Position numbers and translations under genes: made by a program. The notes under the pieces were generated by a model. It was not told the DNA's origin. It searched no databases and was given only the letters and a program-made list of their open reading frames with translations. Positions 6,387 to 14,495 of a DNA stretch of 33,932 nucleotides are shown piece after piece. How positions within the stretch are numbered: the first letter of the stretch is position 1; every line of letters starts with the position of its first letter. Source of the stretch: Anaerolineaceae bacterium (GTDB taxonomy: Bacteria > Chloroflexota > Anaerolineae > Promineifilales > Promineifilaceae); contig PABI01000077.1 of assembly GCA_002699125.1 (NCBI GenBank), forward strand, positions 1 to 33,932, read 5' to 3'.

Positions 6387-8300
6387 TTATCCAAACCCTC
6401 GACTGCCACCACCGCCGGAACTGCCGCCGCTAAAGCCCCCGCTGAAACCGCCGGAACTGCCGCTGCTGCTGGTCGAGCGTACGCTGCGCATGGTGGAAGC
6501 GGTGCTGTTAAGCATCCGCGTCAGCCCGGAAGACATCGATTCCAGGCCGCCGGCCATGCCCGACGCGGCCGAATCCAGGCTGGGCAGTGAGGGGGCGGTG
6601 CCGCCGCTGCCGCTTGTACCTGTTGGCCTGCTGCTGCCGTGGTAAATGGGACGGCCGTAGCCATACGGATGATACCATGGCGGAATCGGCGTGTGGGGCA
6701 CGGTGGCAAACTTGCGAATCCAGGTGCGGTCCAGGCCAAAGGCGGTGGCGTACGGCAAATATTTTTCAAACAGCTCGCCGGATTGCTCCATATCCTGATA
6801 TTCTTCGATGTTTTTCAGATAGTTGCGGAAGGCATCCCACTTGGCTTTTTCTTCGGCGCCTTTGGCTGTTTTGTTGGGCATGAACCGCCCAACGATGCCC
6901 GTAAAGAGCGCCGTCAGTCCCAACGCCGCCGCACCACAGCAGCCGACATAGGACGCCTCTTCAGGCAAGATGGCCACCAGGGCAATAAAAGCGCCCACAG
7001 CCACAACGCCGATCAACACGGCTACGGCAACGTAGGTGGTGCGCACCTTGTCTGGCGAACGATCGACCAAGCCCTCGCTGAGGAGCTCGTCGTAGAGCAT
7101 ATTGCGCAGTTTGGGCAGCTTGCTGGCGAATTTATAGCGCAGCTCAGACAGCTTGCGCTCTGTTTTGCTGCCAAAGAAATCGCGGAGGAATTGGGCTTCA
7201 TACGGCCGTAACCCGCTCTTGTCACTATCTACCAGCGTAAAGACATGGTTTTTGGCCTTGTTTTCGCTAATCGTGATGTAGCCGCGCTGCGCCAAATCCA
7301 CCAGCGTAGAGATAATGTCGCGCATGTCGGCTTTTTCATCCACCAACGTGCCCACCACCGCCGGGCGCAGGTTGGACGGCGGCTCTGGCAAATAGTCGGG
7401 CACGACGAGGCCGGTTTCCGGGTCGCGGCCGCGTGTATACCACAGGCCCAGCACGGTGAGCGGACCGCCCACGAAGAGCAGCCCTGACAGCGCCAGCCCG
7501 ATGAGGCCGTAGACGTCGGCGTTTTGCTGCCGTGCCTGCCAACTGGGGGTAGGAATGTCCAGGATGCCGTGGGGGAACTGGACGCGGACTTCAAACGCCT
7601 GCCCGGGCAGGAGTGGTTGGGTGAGGCGGTAGGTGATGATACGGCCGTTCCCACTCACGCTTGTCTCCACCAGATTAGCATTCCCTGCCGCCAATCCTTC
7701 AACCAAATAGGTGCCGTCGTCGATGTAGCGCTGCGGCTCCACACCTTCCGGCAGGCGAATGGTGACGGTGCTGTCCTGGATACGGCCGGGATGGTCCGAA
7801 GGGATCGCCTTCCAGAAAATCTGGTCGCCGCTGCCTTCATCCGGCGTGCCGACGATAACGCCACCTTCCACCGTGTAGCTGAAGGTGTAGGTGCGCCGCC
7901 CCAGCGCCGGCTCAAAGTACCAATCAATGCGCACCTCGTCGCGCGAGCGGCTGACCTCAAACGTGCCGGGGGCGTTGCTGCCGGACTCCTGGTAAATCAG
8001 GTCGCCTTCACGCAGGGAAATGTCGGTGATGTTGTCGTTGTTGCCCGCGCTGCCGGTGAGGATGGCGCCATAGCCAAAGGTAAACGGCTCGCCAGAGAAG
8101 TTGAGCACTTGCGTCTCGACCACCTGGATATCGCCATTTTCCAGCAGCGTCATCTCCACATCAAATCGCTCCCAGTAAAACGACTTTGTTTGGGCTGCGG
8201 CCGAACCTGGCCTAACAAACATGCCCAGAAGCAGACTGAAAAACAACAGAGTAACGGCTCGTAATTTTAATGTTTGTGAGTAAAAGTTGATTTTTACCAT
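6387..8300 (-). CDS. DUF2207 family membrane protein
   Basis: A 637-aa DUF2207 (predicted membrane protein) homologue. It has an N-terminal signal peptide (hydrophobic run about residues 16-36 ending in SAAAQ), a large extracytoplasmic beta-rich part starting FYWERFDVEMTLLENGDI and containing the family's repeated strands up to about 255, one membrane segment near 266-288, a cytoplasmic stretch with RDPETGLVVP and DIISTLVDLAQRGYI, and paired hydrophobic segments near 425-490. The tail is the Gly/Ser-rich SGGFSGGFSGGS type normal for this family. The biochemical function is unknown. It heads the four-gene minus-strand cluster. Confidence 0.9.
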   Translation of the reverse strand: MVKINFYSQTLKLRAVTLLFFSLLLGMFVRPGSAAAQTKSFYWERFDVEMTLLENGDIQVVETQVLNFSGEPFTFGYGAILTGSAGNNDNITDISLREGDLIYQESGSNAPGTFEVSRSRDEVRIDWYFEPALGRRTYTFSYTVEGGVIVGTPDEGSGDQIFWKAIPSDHPGRIQDSTVTIRLPEGVEPQRYIDDGTYLVEGLAAGNANLVETSVSGNGRIITYRLTQPLLPGQAFEVRVQFPHGILDIPTPSWQARQQNADVYGLIGLALSGLLFVGGPLTVLGLWYTRGRDPETGLVVPDYLPEPPSNLRPAVVGTLVDEKADMRDIISTLVDLAQRGYITISENKAKNHVFTLVDSDKSGLRPYEAQFLRDFFGSKTERKLSELRYKFASKLPKLRNMLYDELLSEGLVDRSPDKVRTTYVAVAVLIGVVAVGAFIALVAILPEEASYVGCCGAAALGLTALFTGIVGRFMPNKTAKGAEEKAKWDAFRNYLKNIEEYQDMEQSGELFEKYLPYATAFGLDRTWIRKFATVPHTPIPPWYHPYGYGRPIYHGSSRPTGTSGSGGTAPSLPSLDSAASGMAGGLESMSSGLTRMLNSTASTMRSVRSTSSSGSSGGFSGGFSGGSSGGGGSRGFG

Positions 8301-8365
8301 TTGCTCTTTCGCTTGTTCATATTAGCCTTTTTCAGCTTTGAAAAACTGCTTTGCTTAATTTCCTG

Positions 8366-8986
8366 CTAGATTTTATAGGAACGGTCAAAAGCGCGCTCAA
8401 CAAATTCACGGATTTGCCCCTCGCTCGGCATTTCGAACTTACCTGAAGGTCTTTCTTTGCTGCGAAACTCTGCAAATTTGCTACGAATTTCCTGCATTTT
8501 TTGAGATCTGTCTGTAATTTTTTCGAGAACACCATTTTCAAAAATTATTTCAATAACTTCTGTATATTTCCAGGCAGGATGAAAGCCCATATGCACATAT
8601 AATTCGGAAAGAAATCCATCAGCAATTAGCAACCCTCCGCTATAATCCAATGGATAATTTATTCCTTCATAATGGTTATTGAAGAGCCTTTCAATAAATT
8701 CGTCATTTTTTGTGGATGAGGCTGCTGGTGCACAATCATTTATCGGCGGGCCTTGTTTCCGCTGATAATCTTGAAATCCCTCAAACAAGTTGATGCGTAG
8801 ATTAGCAAGCAGTAATTGTGACTCTGAGACGGCGAAAATTGCCTGATAGCCTCTCCAACAATTTGTACTTGCCGCTCTTGGTTCCAGGTTTAACATGGCG
8901 GGATCGAACAAGTTGCCCTCACTGATACCTGCAACAGCATATTCTTTTTCTTTGTACAGGAAAATATCGTTGATTTGTGCAGTCAT
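8366..8986 (-). CDS. immunity-like protein of unknown family
   Basis: I chose the ATG at 8986 (MTAQINDIFLYKEKEYAVAG) because the longer frame starting at 9094 would overlap the barstar gene by 65 bases and its extra residues look unlike the rest. The 206-aa product has no signal or membrane segments. The early strands (FLYKEKEYAVAGISEG, then ASTNCWRGYQAIFAV) remind me of proteins in bacterial toxin-immunity loci, but I cannot name a family. It sits 43 bases after the barstar-like gene on the same strand. The two genes are visibly AT-richer than their surroundings and contain no ACGGCCGT, consistent with acquisition. Confidence 0.6.
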   Translation of the reverse strand: MTAQINDIFLYKEKEYAVAGISEGNLFDPAMLNLEPRAASTNCWRGYQAIFAVSESQLLLANLRINLFEGFQDYQRKQGPPINDCAPAASSTKNDEFIERLFNNHYEGINYPLDYSGGLLIADGFLSELYVHMGFHPAWKYTEVIEIIFENGVLEKITDRSQKMQEIRSKFAEFRSKERPSGKFEMPSEGQIREFVERAFDRSYKI

Positions 8987-9029
8987 TATCACTCGCCTAC
9001 ATTCTCTTGCAATCTCATGAAAAATTCCG

Positions 9030-9347
9030 TTATACAAAAAGAAAATGAAGTAGCGGTTCAGGAAAGCGTTGGTTAACAAATGCAGAACATTCAACTAAAG
9101 ACAAAAACTGTTGGGGGCAACGCTTCATGAAATCTGCGGTTTGCAACAACTTAATAGTTAATGACTTTCCTGGTTCAAGAGTGATTTTACGCATTCCAGA
9201 CAATGGATCGCTTAAACAAGACATGCAATCAACCCAGGCGTCCATATTTGCACCATAATAGTCTGGAAATCCAAAGGCATCCTTGAATATCTCATGAAAT
9301 GATGGCCCGTCATGAATTTTTGTCGTATCGATTTGTATTTCTTTCAT
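9030..9347 (-). CDS. barstar-family protein (RNase inhibitor-like)
   Basis: A 105-aa protein with the barstar pattern: IDTTKIHDGPSFHEIFKDAF in strand 1/helix 1 (residues 6-25), followed by GFPDYYGANMDAWVDCM, where the conserved YGxNxDAxxD loop (Y31, N34, D36, D40) binds the nuclease active site in the barnase-barstar complex. Barstar-like proteins are cytoplasmic inhibitors of secreted RNases and occur as immunity proteins of polymorphic toxins. No barnase-like ribonuclease is seen in the window, so it is an orphan here. The next gene on the same strand also looks like an immunity protein. Confidence 0.85.
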   Translation of the reverse strand: MKEIQIDTTKIHDGPSFHEIFKDAFGFPDYYGANMDAWVDCMSCLSDPLSGMRKITLEPGKSLTIKLLQTADFMKRCPQQFLSLVECSAFVNQRFPEPLLHFLFV

Positions 9348-9362
9348 GAATTGTTTAGCTCA

Positions 9363-10337
9363 TTATTGATTGAACCACTTGGCTTCGATTTGGTCAAGTT
9401 GGCCGGACTGCTGTAGGGTGGCCAGGCTTTGGTTGAGCACGTTCAATAATTGCCGGTCTTCACTACGCACGACCAGGGCAAAAGGTTCTACGGTGACGCT
9501 CTCTGGCAGCCGCTTGAGGCCGTCGTGGTCGCGCACAAAAAGCCGCCCGCTGATGGCGTTGGTGAGGGCCGCGTCGGCGCTGCCTTGCTGCACGGCCGTT
9601 AACGCTTCATCTGCTGTGGGGAACGGCCGTATTTCCAAATCTACCACTCGTTTAGCCCACTCCGTCGCTTCCACATGCCCTAAGCTGCCCAGCTCCACGG
9701 CCAGGGTGTGGCCACCTAAATCTGCCATCGATTCAATTGTCTCGTTATTGGCCGGGACAATCAAGATTTCACCGGCATCAAAATACGGCTCACTGTAGCT
9801 AAAATCCCGCGTCCGCTCTGGGATGATCACCAGGGCGGAGATGAGCACGTCTACCTGTTCTGTGGCCAGGGCGTCGTACAGGCCGTCGTAGCCGAAGTAG
9901 ACAAACTGCACGTCTACGCCTAAATCAGCGGCAATGGCTTTGGCTAAATCAACGTCCAGACCGGTGACGCCGCTGCCGTTGTCCACCTCAAACGGCGGGT
10001 AGGTGGGGTCCAGCCCCACGCGCAGGACGCCTGCTGCCTGCACCCGTTCCCAGCTGCCATCGGCTGGCTGGCAGCCGGTCAGCAAAAAAAGTGTGAGGAG
10101 GAGAACGGCCGTTAGCCAAAAGCTGCTTTTAGCATAGTTAACAAGCGATCCGAATCCGATCCGGACTAGGGTAGGGGCGGGACGGTGCGGCAAGGAATTG
10201 GTCCAAGCAAACGGCCTTGTCTCCGCACCGTCTCGCCCAATGGTTGCAGATTTGGGCGAGACAGGCGGGAGGCAAGGCGTTTTGTGATAGCCAAGAGTGT
10301 TTCCCGCCTGTCCCGCCCCTACAGTAAAATCATTCAT
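9363..10337 (-). CDS. extracellular solute-binding lipoprotein, family 3
   Basis: An ABC-type periplasmic/lipid-anchored amino-acid-binding protein (SBP_bac_3). The mature part starts at C88 in the lipobox LLTGC, preceded by a hydrophobic run (about 70-86). It shows the family signatures VGLDPTYPPFEV, GLDVDLAKAIAADLG and FVYFGYDGLYDAL. The ATG overlaps the stop of the upstream glycosidase-like gene by 8 bases, but it places 65 residues before the signal peptide, and most of these are encoded by the inverted repeat at 10171-10322. No ATG or GTG occurs in frame between; a TTG at 10193 is possible. The true start is therefore uncertain. No permease or ATPase gene is adjacent. Confidence 0.85.
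   Translation of the reverse strand: MNDFTVGAGQAGNTLGYHKTPCLPPVSPKSATIGRDGAETRPFAWTNSLPHRPAPTLVRIGFGSLVNYAKSSFWLTAVLLLTLFLLTGCQPADGSWERVQAAGVLRVGLDPTYPPFEVDNGSGVTGLDVDLAKAIAADLGVDVQFVYFGYDGLYDALATEQVDVLISALVIIPERTRDFSYSEPYFDAGEILIVPANNETIESMADLGGHTLAVELGSLGHVEATEWAKRVVDLEIRPFPTADEALTAVQQGSADAALTNAISGRLFVRDHDGLKRLPESVTVEPFALVVRSEDRQLLNVLNQSLATLQQSGQLDQIEAKWFNQ
10171..10322. repeat. two-hairpin inverted repeat with GTAGGGGC / GCCCCTAC ends
   Basis: The outer ends (GTAGGGGCGGGAC and GTCCCGCCCCTAC) are perfect inverted repeats. Inside, GGGCGGGACGGTGCGG pairs with CCGCACCGTCTCGCCC, and GGGCGAGACAGGCGGGA pairs with TCCCGCCTGTCCCGCCC, each with one G-T type mismatch, giving two adjacent hairpins. 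A shorter element with the same design is at 33869-33926. It overlaps the 5' end of the solute-binding protein reading frame. Confidence 0.85.
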
Positions 10338-11433
10338 TGCCGGTGAACCTCTGCAATTCGGTATAAATCGGCTTGGCTACAAATTCGGGCGTGACGAGGG
10401 TGTAGTAATCCATGAAGCTTTTGGTTGGTGCGGGGAAGCGGAAGGCCCAGATGGCGATCATCTCGACGTAGGGCCAGTTCTGTTCGGCGTAGGTGAAGGC
10501 GTCGAGGGTGTTTTGGATGCGCTGGCCGGGGCGTACGGCCATGGTCCAGCGCGGATGGTCGTTCCAACCGAATTCGGTGATGTAGATTTTGGTGTCGGCG
10601 TCGTTGTGGTGCAGCATCACGTTACGCACCAGCTCCACCCGGCGGAAGTTGAGGATTTCCGGGCCGGGATCGGCCAGGGCGGGGAAGGTGAGGCCGTAGC
10701 TGTGCACCGCCAGCCCGTCGAAGTAGTCGGCAGCGCCGGCGGCGTACATCTGGTCCAGATATTCCAGGTCGTTGAGGCCCCAGGGCGATCCGGCCGGTTC
10801 CAGGGTGGGGGCCAGCGCGCCGCCCAGCACCAGCACGTCCGGATCGGCGGCTTTAATGGCCGGGTACATCACCTTGAGCAGATCGACGTAATCAACGGCC
10901 GTTGCCTGCCGATAGCCCCACTCATAGCTCAAATTTGGCTCATTGCCCACGATGATGGCGGCCAGCTTGCCCTCGTACCGGGCAGCAAAGCGGGCCGCAA
11001 ACTCGGCAAAATCGTCGTAGGCGGTGGCGTCCAGGTAGTTGAGCGGCGTATCTGGCGGGCGGGCCCAGGCGGGCGTCAGACCCAATCGGGCAATGACTTT
11101 CAGCCCCTGAGCGTGGGCGTGCTCAATCACCATGTCGGGATGGTCCCAGGCGATACCGCCGTCGTCGGCGTGATAGTAGGCCCAGGGGAACAGCTCCACA
11201 ATCCAGGGGGAGCCCATCTGGCGTACCATCTCCAGGCTGCGCTGAATTTTCCACTCTTCTACCTCATCGGTCAGGCGGGTGTGTACGCCAACGAGGGGAT
11301 GATCCGTGTGTACCGTTTGTGCTGGGCCGGGCACGATGAGCAGCGGTGCGGGCTGCATCAGAGAAATAATGGTGATGAGCAGCAGCAGGCGCAGCCCACT
11401 GCGAAACTGGAGCCTAGCGAGGGGCAAAATCAC
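10330..11433 (-). CDS. secreted glycoside hydrolase-like protein (clan A TIM barrel)
   Basis: A 367-aa protein from a GTG at 11433 that overlaps the upstream stop as GTGA. The N-terminal run LRLLLLITIISLMQPAPLLI is a signal peptide or anchor, so it is probably exported. The body is a clan-A glycosidase-like barrel: IVGNEPNLSYEW gives the N-E acid/base pair, and YITEFGW the candidate nucleophile glutamate, with AVHSYGLTFP between them. The fold resembles the GH39/GH5-like groups, but a family cannot be fixed by eye. The catalytic motif logic is the same as in the 2038-3762 protein, without the Ig domains. The downstream solute-binding gene overlaps its stop. Confidence 0.75.
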   Translation of the reverse strand: MILPLARLQFRSGLRLLLLITIISLMQPAPLLIVPGPAQTVHTDHPLVGVHTRLTDEVEEWKIQRSLEMVRQMGSPWIVELFPWAYYHADDGGIAWDHPDMVIEHAHAQGLKVIARLGLTPAWARPPDTPLNYLDATAYDDFAEFAARFAARYEGKLAAIIVGNEPNLSYEWGYRQATAVDYVDLLKVMYPAIKAADPDVLVLGGALAPTLEPAGSPWGLNDLEYLDQMYAAGAADYFDGLAVHSYGLTFPALADPGPEILNFRRVELVRNVMLHHNDADTKIYITEFGWNDHPRWTMAVRPGQRIQNTLDAFTYAEQNWPYVEMIAIWAFRFPAPTKSFMDYYTLVTPEFVAKPIYTELQRFTGNE

Positions 11434-12614
11434 GTTTGGACTTGCAGGGCGGTTTGGTAAAAATCGGCCCACCATTCCAGGTGCTGGAAGATGGCGTCCA
11501 GCCGTTTTTTAGCCGGAACGTCTCGTTCTGGCAAAGGTTCTGGCGGCACAAATTTAGCCGGGATTAGGCCGAGGCGGAAGAGAAGTTCATTTTCAAGCTG
11601 AACGTTGAGCATCTTGTTTTGGTAGTCGTGAATGAGCTTGTGCAGCGTTTCATCATTGGCGTTGGCGGCGGTGAGGAAGCTGTGGGGCAGGGCATCGACC
11701 AAAATGTATGAAGGCGTGCGCGCTGCCTGGCGCAAAATTTGGCGGCTCGATGGGGTGAGCAGGGGCAAAAAGTGGATGCCCCATTTGTGCTGGTATTTGT
11801 TGAAGCGCATATCCAGCGCCTTGTCGTAGAGGGCCATCAAGCAAAATTGGGCCACGGTGGTGATGTGTAAGGCGTCGTTTGATTGCGGCAGCTGCTGGGC
11901 CAGCGATTGCCAGTTGATGCGGCTGACCTGGGTGGGAGCGAGCTGGTTAAAAACAAAAATATTTTTGTTGTTTTCGTTGTAAATTGCCTGCAAACCAGGG
12001 ATGGCGGGGGAGGTAGGGCCGGTTTGGGCGGCTTTGTGCCATTTTTGGGCGGCGGGCAGTTGGTTGATCACGGCCGTTAATGCCTGCTGCACGCGGTTGA
12101 ACTGGGTAACGGCCGTTTCTGTTTGTTTTAGTGGCTGGCTGCTTACCTGGCGCGCCAGGCGGTTGAGCAGTGTCTCTGCCTGGGCATCGCTGGTTTGGCT
12201 GAGGGCCGTGGAGGCGTCCAGCAGCTGCTGCGCCAGATGGGCGTACACTTCTGCCGGGTTAACGCGGGTGCGAAAATAGCCATCGGGCATGGGACCCCCG
12301 GCCAGCTGCTGGCCGTGCTGAAGCAGGTTCAGCGCCAGGTGTGGGTTGAGCTGTAGATGGCGCTTAAACGCATCCCGGCTGGCGACGAGTGGCGCTCGTT
12401 TAAGCAGCGCTTTGTGCTGCTGCCATAGGGGGAAAAAGGTGTCACGAATTTTGTGGATATTCGCGCCTGGGGCGGTGATGAGCAGGAGGTTGGTATCAGA
12501 TACGGCCGTTTGACTCTGCTGGGCTGCCTGGCTGCCAAAAAGAAAAATTGCTTCCAGTTGCGAACCTAAATCCGCTGCCAGCGTTTGGGTGATGGTATGT
12601 AGGGCCGCATTCAT
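11430..12614 (-). CDS. nucleotidyltransferase-like protein with incomplete active site
   Basis: The 394-aa product from ATG 12614 starts with a polymerase-beta-like nucleotidyltransferase segment: LEAIFLFGSQ (the GS motif near residues 26-28), then SDTNLLLI where active enzymes have D-x-D. Only the first acid remains; the second is asparagine, which predicts weak or no transfer activity. The remaining ~340 residues are helical, with no recognised domain; residues around 250-300 (RFNKYQHKWGIHFLPLL) and the tail LEWWADFYQTAL are noticeable. An in-frame GTG/ATG further upstream would extend into the divergent promoter region and was rejected. A TTGAAA-16-TATAAT promoter ends 7 bases before the ATG, so the mRNA is probably leaderless. 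Confidence 0.7.
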   Translation of the reverse strand: MNAALHTITQTLAADLGSQLEAIFLFGSQAAQQSQTAVSDTNLLLITAPGANIHKIRDTFFPLWQQHKALLKRAPLVASRDAFKRHLQLNPHLALNLLQHGQQLAGGPMPDGYFRTRVNPAEVYAHLAQQLLDASTALSQTSDAQAETLLNRLARQVSSQPLKQTETAVTQFNRVQQALTAVINQLPAAQKWHKAAQTGPTSPAIPGLQAIYNENNKNIFVFNQLAPTQVSRINWQSLAQQLPQSNDALHITTVAQFCLMALYDKALDMRFNKYQHKWGIHFLPLLTPSSRQILRQAARTPSYILVDALPHSFLTAANANDETLHKLIHDYQNKMLNVQLENELLFRLGLIPAKFVPPEPLPERDVPAKKRLDAIFQHLEWWADFYQTALQVQT

Positions 12615-12621
12615 GAGGGGA

Positions 12622-12649
12622 ATTATACTTAGGGTTTGCCCGTTTTCAA
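12622..12649 (-). promoter_or_regulatory. sigma70-type promoter of the nucleotidyltransferase-like gene (leaderless)
   Basis: On the minus strand TTGAAA (12649-12644) and TATAAT (12627-12622) are separated by 16 bases. The -10 box ends 7 bases before the ATG, and no Shine-Dalgarno sequence lies between, so transcription would begin at or next to the start codon. Confidence 0.7.
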
Positions 12650-12695
12650 CCTGAGACTTACCCGGTTGATCTTTAGCCGATGGTCGTTTGGCAGG

Positions 12696-12701
12696 TATAA
12701 T
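12696..12701 (+). promoter_or_regulatory. -10 element (CAGGTATAATG) of the reductase gene
   Basis: TATAAT preceded by CAGG and followed by G, 53 bases before the ATG at 12755. The -35 region is weak. The same CAGGTATAATG string recurs upstream of the acylphosphatase gene. Confidence 0.5.
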
Positions 12702-12754
12702 GTGGCTGGTCACGTTTGATGGCCAATCTTTTCCCAAACAAGCAGAGGATGTGT

Positions 12755-13702
12755 ATGCGTATTTTCATCACGGGGGCGACTGGATTTGCCGGGTCCCATC
12801 TGGTTAAAAATCTGGTGACGGCAGGGCATGATGTTTTTTCATTGGTGCATGAGGCGACCAGCCATCAGCCTTTGCAGCAAGATGAGCATGTGACGCCTAT
12901 TCCGGGTGATTTGCTGGACGTGGGGGCGCTGGAAGCGGCCGTAAATCAAGCCAAACCGGACGTCGTGTATCATCTGGCGGGACAAGCGTATCCAGCGCGT
13001 TCCTGGCAGCAGCCGGGGCTGACTTTGGCGGTGAACAGCGTGGGTACGGCAAATTTATTGCAGGCGGTGGTGGGCTACGGCCGTCCGCGGGTGCTTATCG
13101 TGACCAGTGCTGAAATTTATGGGGAGATTCAACCGGATGAGATGCCCATTACTGAAAACAGTTTGCCCGCGCCGAATCATCCGTATGGCGTTAGCAAGTG
13201 GGCGGCGGGGCAGCTGGTGCCGCTTTATTGGCACCGGTATCAACTGCCGGTGGTGGAGGCACGGCCGTTTAACCACATCGGTCCGCACCAATCATTGGGT
13301 TTTGTGGTGCCCGATTTTGCCAGCCAGCTGGCCGAGATTCAAGCTGAAAAGCGTCCCAACCGGATGATGGTGGGCAATCTGGAAGCGATGCGCGATTTTA
13401 CTGATGTGCGGGACGTGGTTCGGGCTTATGAGCTGCTGGCTGAAAGTGGGAAACCGGGCGAAACGTATCTGATTTGCTCTGGCCAACCGGTAAAGATTGA
13501 GGCGATTTTGCAGAAGCTGATTGAGATTGCCGGCATTGAGGTGGTGGTGGAGCAGGACCCGGAGCGAATGCGGCCGTCTGACACGCCCTGTTTGTATGGC
13601 AGCTATGCCAAGCTGGAAGCACAAACCGGTTGGCAGCCACGCTACAGTTTGGCGGAATCGCTAAAAGATATTTTGGTAGATTGGGCGCAGCGTGTGGGGT
13701 GA
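12755..13702 (+). CDS. GDP-4-dehydro-6-deoxy-mannose reductase-type NAD(P)-dependent epimerase
   Basis: A 315-aa extended short-chain dehydrogenase. TGATGFAGSHL (residues 6-16) is the nucleotide-binding glycine motif, S118 and Y144-x3-K148 (HPYGVSKWA) form the catalytic triad, and FNHIGPHQSLGFVVPDFA plus RDFTDVRDVVRAY are typical of the RMD/GMD branch, which makes GDP-deoxyhexoses for surface glycans. The start is the ATG after AGAGGATGTG; an in-frame ATG at 12716 lacks a binding site and adds residues before the Rossmann strand. tlyA follows after 3 bases. The assignment to RMD rather than a related sugar epimerase is likely but not certain. Confidence 0.85.
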   Translation: MRIFITGATGFAGSHLVKNLVTAGHDVFSLVHEATSHQPLQQDEHVTPIPGDLLDVGALEAAVNQAKPDVVYHLAGQAYPARSWQQPGLTLAVNSVGTANLLQAVVGYGRPRVLIVTSAEIYGEIQPDEMPITENSLPAPNHPYGVSKWAAGQLVPLYWHRYQLPVVEARPFNHIGPHQSLGFVVPDFASQLAEIQAEKRPNRMMVGNLEAMRDFTDVRDVVRAYELLAESGKPGETYLICSGQPVKIEAILQKLIEIAGIEVVVEQDPERMRPSDTPCLYGSYAKLEAQTGWQPRYSLAESLKDILVDWAQRVG

Positions 13703-13705
13703 TTT

Positions 13706-14482
13706 TTGGCGAAGAAAAAGGAACGGCTGGATAAGCTGCTGGTGGCCCGTGGGCTGGTGCCGACGCGGTCGAAGGCCCAGGGCGTTATTTTGGCGGGTGA
13801 GGTACTGGTGAATGGGACGCGGATGGATAAACCGGGAACGGCCGTTCCCCTCGAATCCACCATTGAGCTAAAAACGCCATTGCCGTACGTGGGGCGGGGC
13901 GGCTTCAAGCTGGCGGGTGCGCTGGAGTCGTTTGACCTGGATGTGGCTGGGGCGATTTGTGCCGACGTGGGTGCTTGTACCGGTGGGTTCACCGATGTGC
14001 TGCTGCAAAGTGGCGCCGAACGGGTCTACGCCATTGATGTGGGATATGGCCAGCTGGATTGGTCACTGCGGCAAGACGAACGCGTGGTGGTGTTGGAGCG
14101 CACCAATGCCCGCTATCTGGAATCGCTGGCTGAGCCGGTCAATTTTGTGGCAATTGATGTGTCGTTTATCTCGCTGCGTCTGATTTTGCCGGCGGTGAAG
14201 CAGTGGCTGACCCCGGAGGCCAACATCGTGGCGCTGATTAAGCCGCAGTTTGAGGCAGGGCCGGAGCAGGTGGGGCGAGGCGGTATTGTGAAGGATACGG
14301 CCGTGCACCGCACCGTCTTACTAGATCTGTGGCAATGGTTTCGTGAGAATGGGTTTGGGGTGCAGGGACTCATTACGTCGCCGGTGACGGGGGCTGAAGG
14401 CAACGTGGAGTTTCTGGTGTGGTTGCAGCTGGGGAGTGAGGATGCTATGGGGGAAACGGCCGTTGACGACCTACTCGCATAA
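13706..14482 (+). CDS. tlyA: TlyA-family rRNA 2'-O-ribose methyltransferase
   Basis: A 258-aa TlyA protein, which methylates ribose 2'-OH groups of rRNA (C1409 in 16S and, in some species, C1920 in 23S). Residues 1-60 are an S4 RNA-binding domain (RLDKLLVARGLVPTRSKAQ, EVLVNG). The methyltransferase domain begins with YVGRGGFKLAGAL (catalytic K68) and has the SAM loop ADVGACTGGFTDVLLQ, followed by AIDVGYGQLDW, IDVSFISL and LIKPQFEAG. The start is a TTG preceded by GGGGTGA, 3 bases after the previous stop; no better start is present. The C-terminal GETAVDD is encoded by an ACGGCCGT copy. Confidence 0.92.
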   Translation: MAKKKERLDKLLVARGLVPTRSKAQGVILAGEVLVNGTRMDKPGTAVPLESTIELKTPLPYVGRGGFKLAGALESFDLDVAGAICADVGACTGGFTDVLLQSGAERVYAIDVGYGQLDWSLRQDERVVVLERTNARYLESLAEPVNFVAIDVSFISLRLILPAVKQWLTPEANIVALIKPQFEAGPEQVGRGGIVKDTAVHRTVLLDLWQWFRENGFGVQGLITSPVTGAEGNVEFLVWLQLGSEDAMGETAVDDLLA

Positions 14483-14495
14483 ATTATCTGAATCT

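Noticed and set aside
7524..8264. Plus-strand open frame of 246 codons inside the DUF2207 gene
   Set aside because: A shadow with no family resemblance; the opposite strand has a signal peptide and DUF2207 pattern.
8987..9094. Extended N terminus of the immunity-like gene
   Set aside because: It would overlap the barstar gene; the residues look like a frame artefact.
10297..11460. Plus-strand open frame of 387 codons opposite the second glycosidase-like gene
   Set aside because: It has no recognisable product, and the minus-strand gene carries a signal peptide and catalytic motifs.
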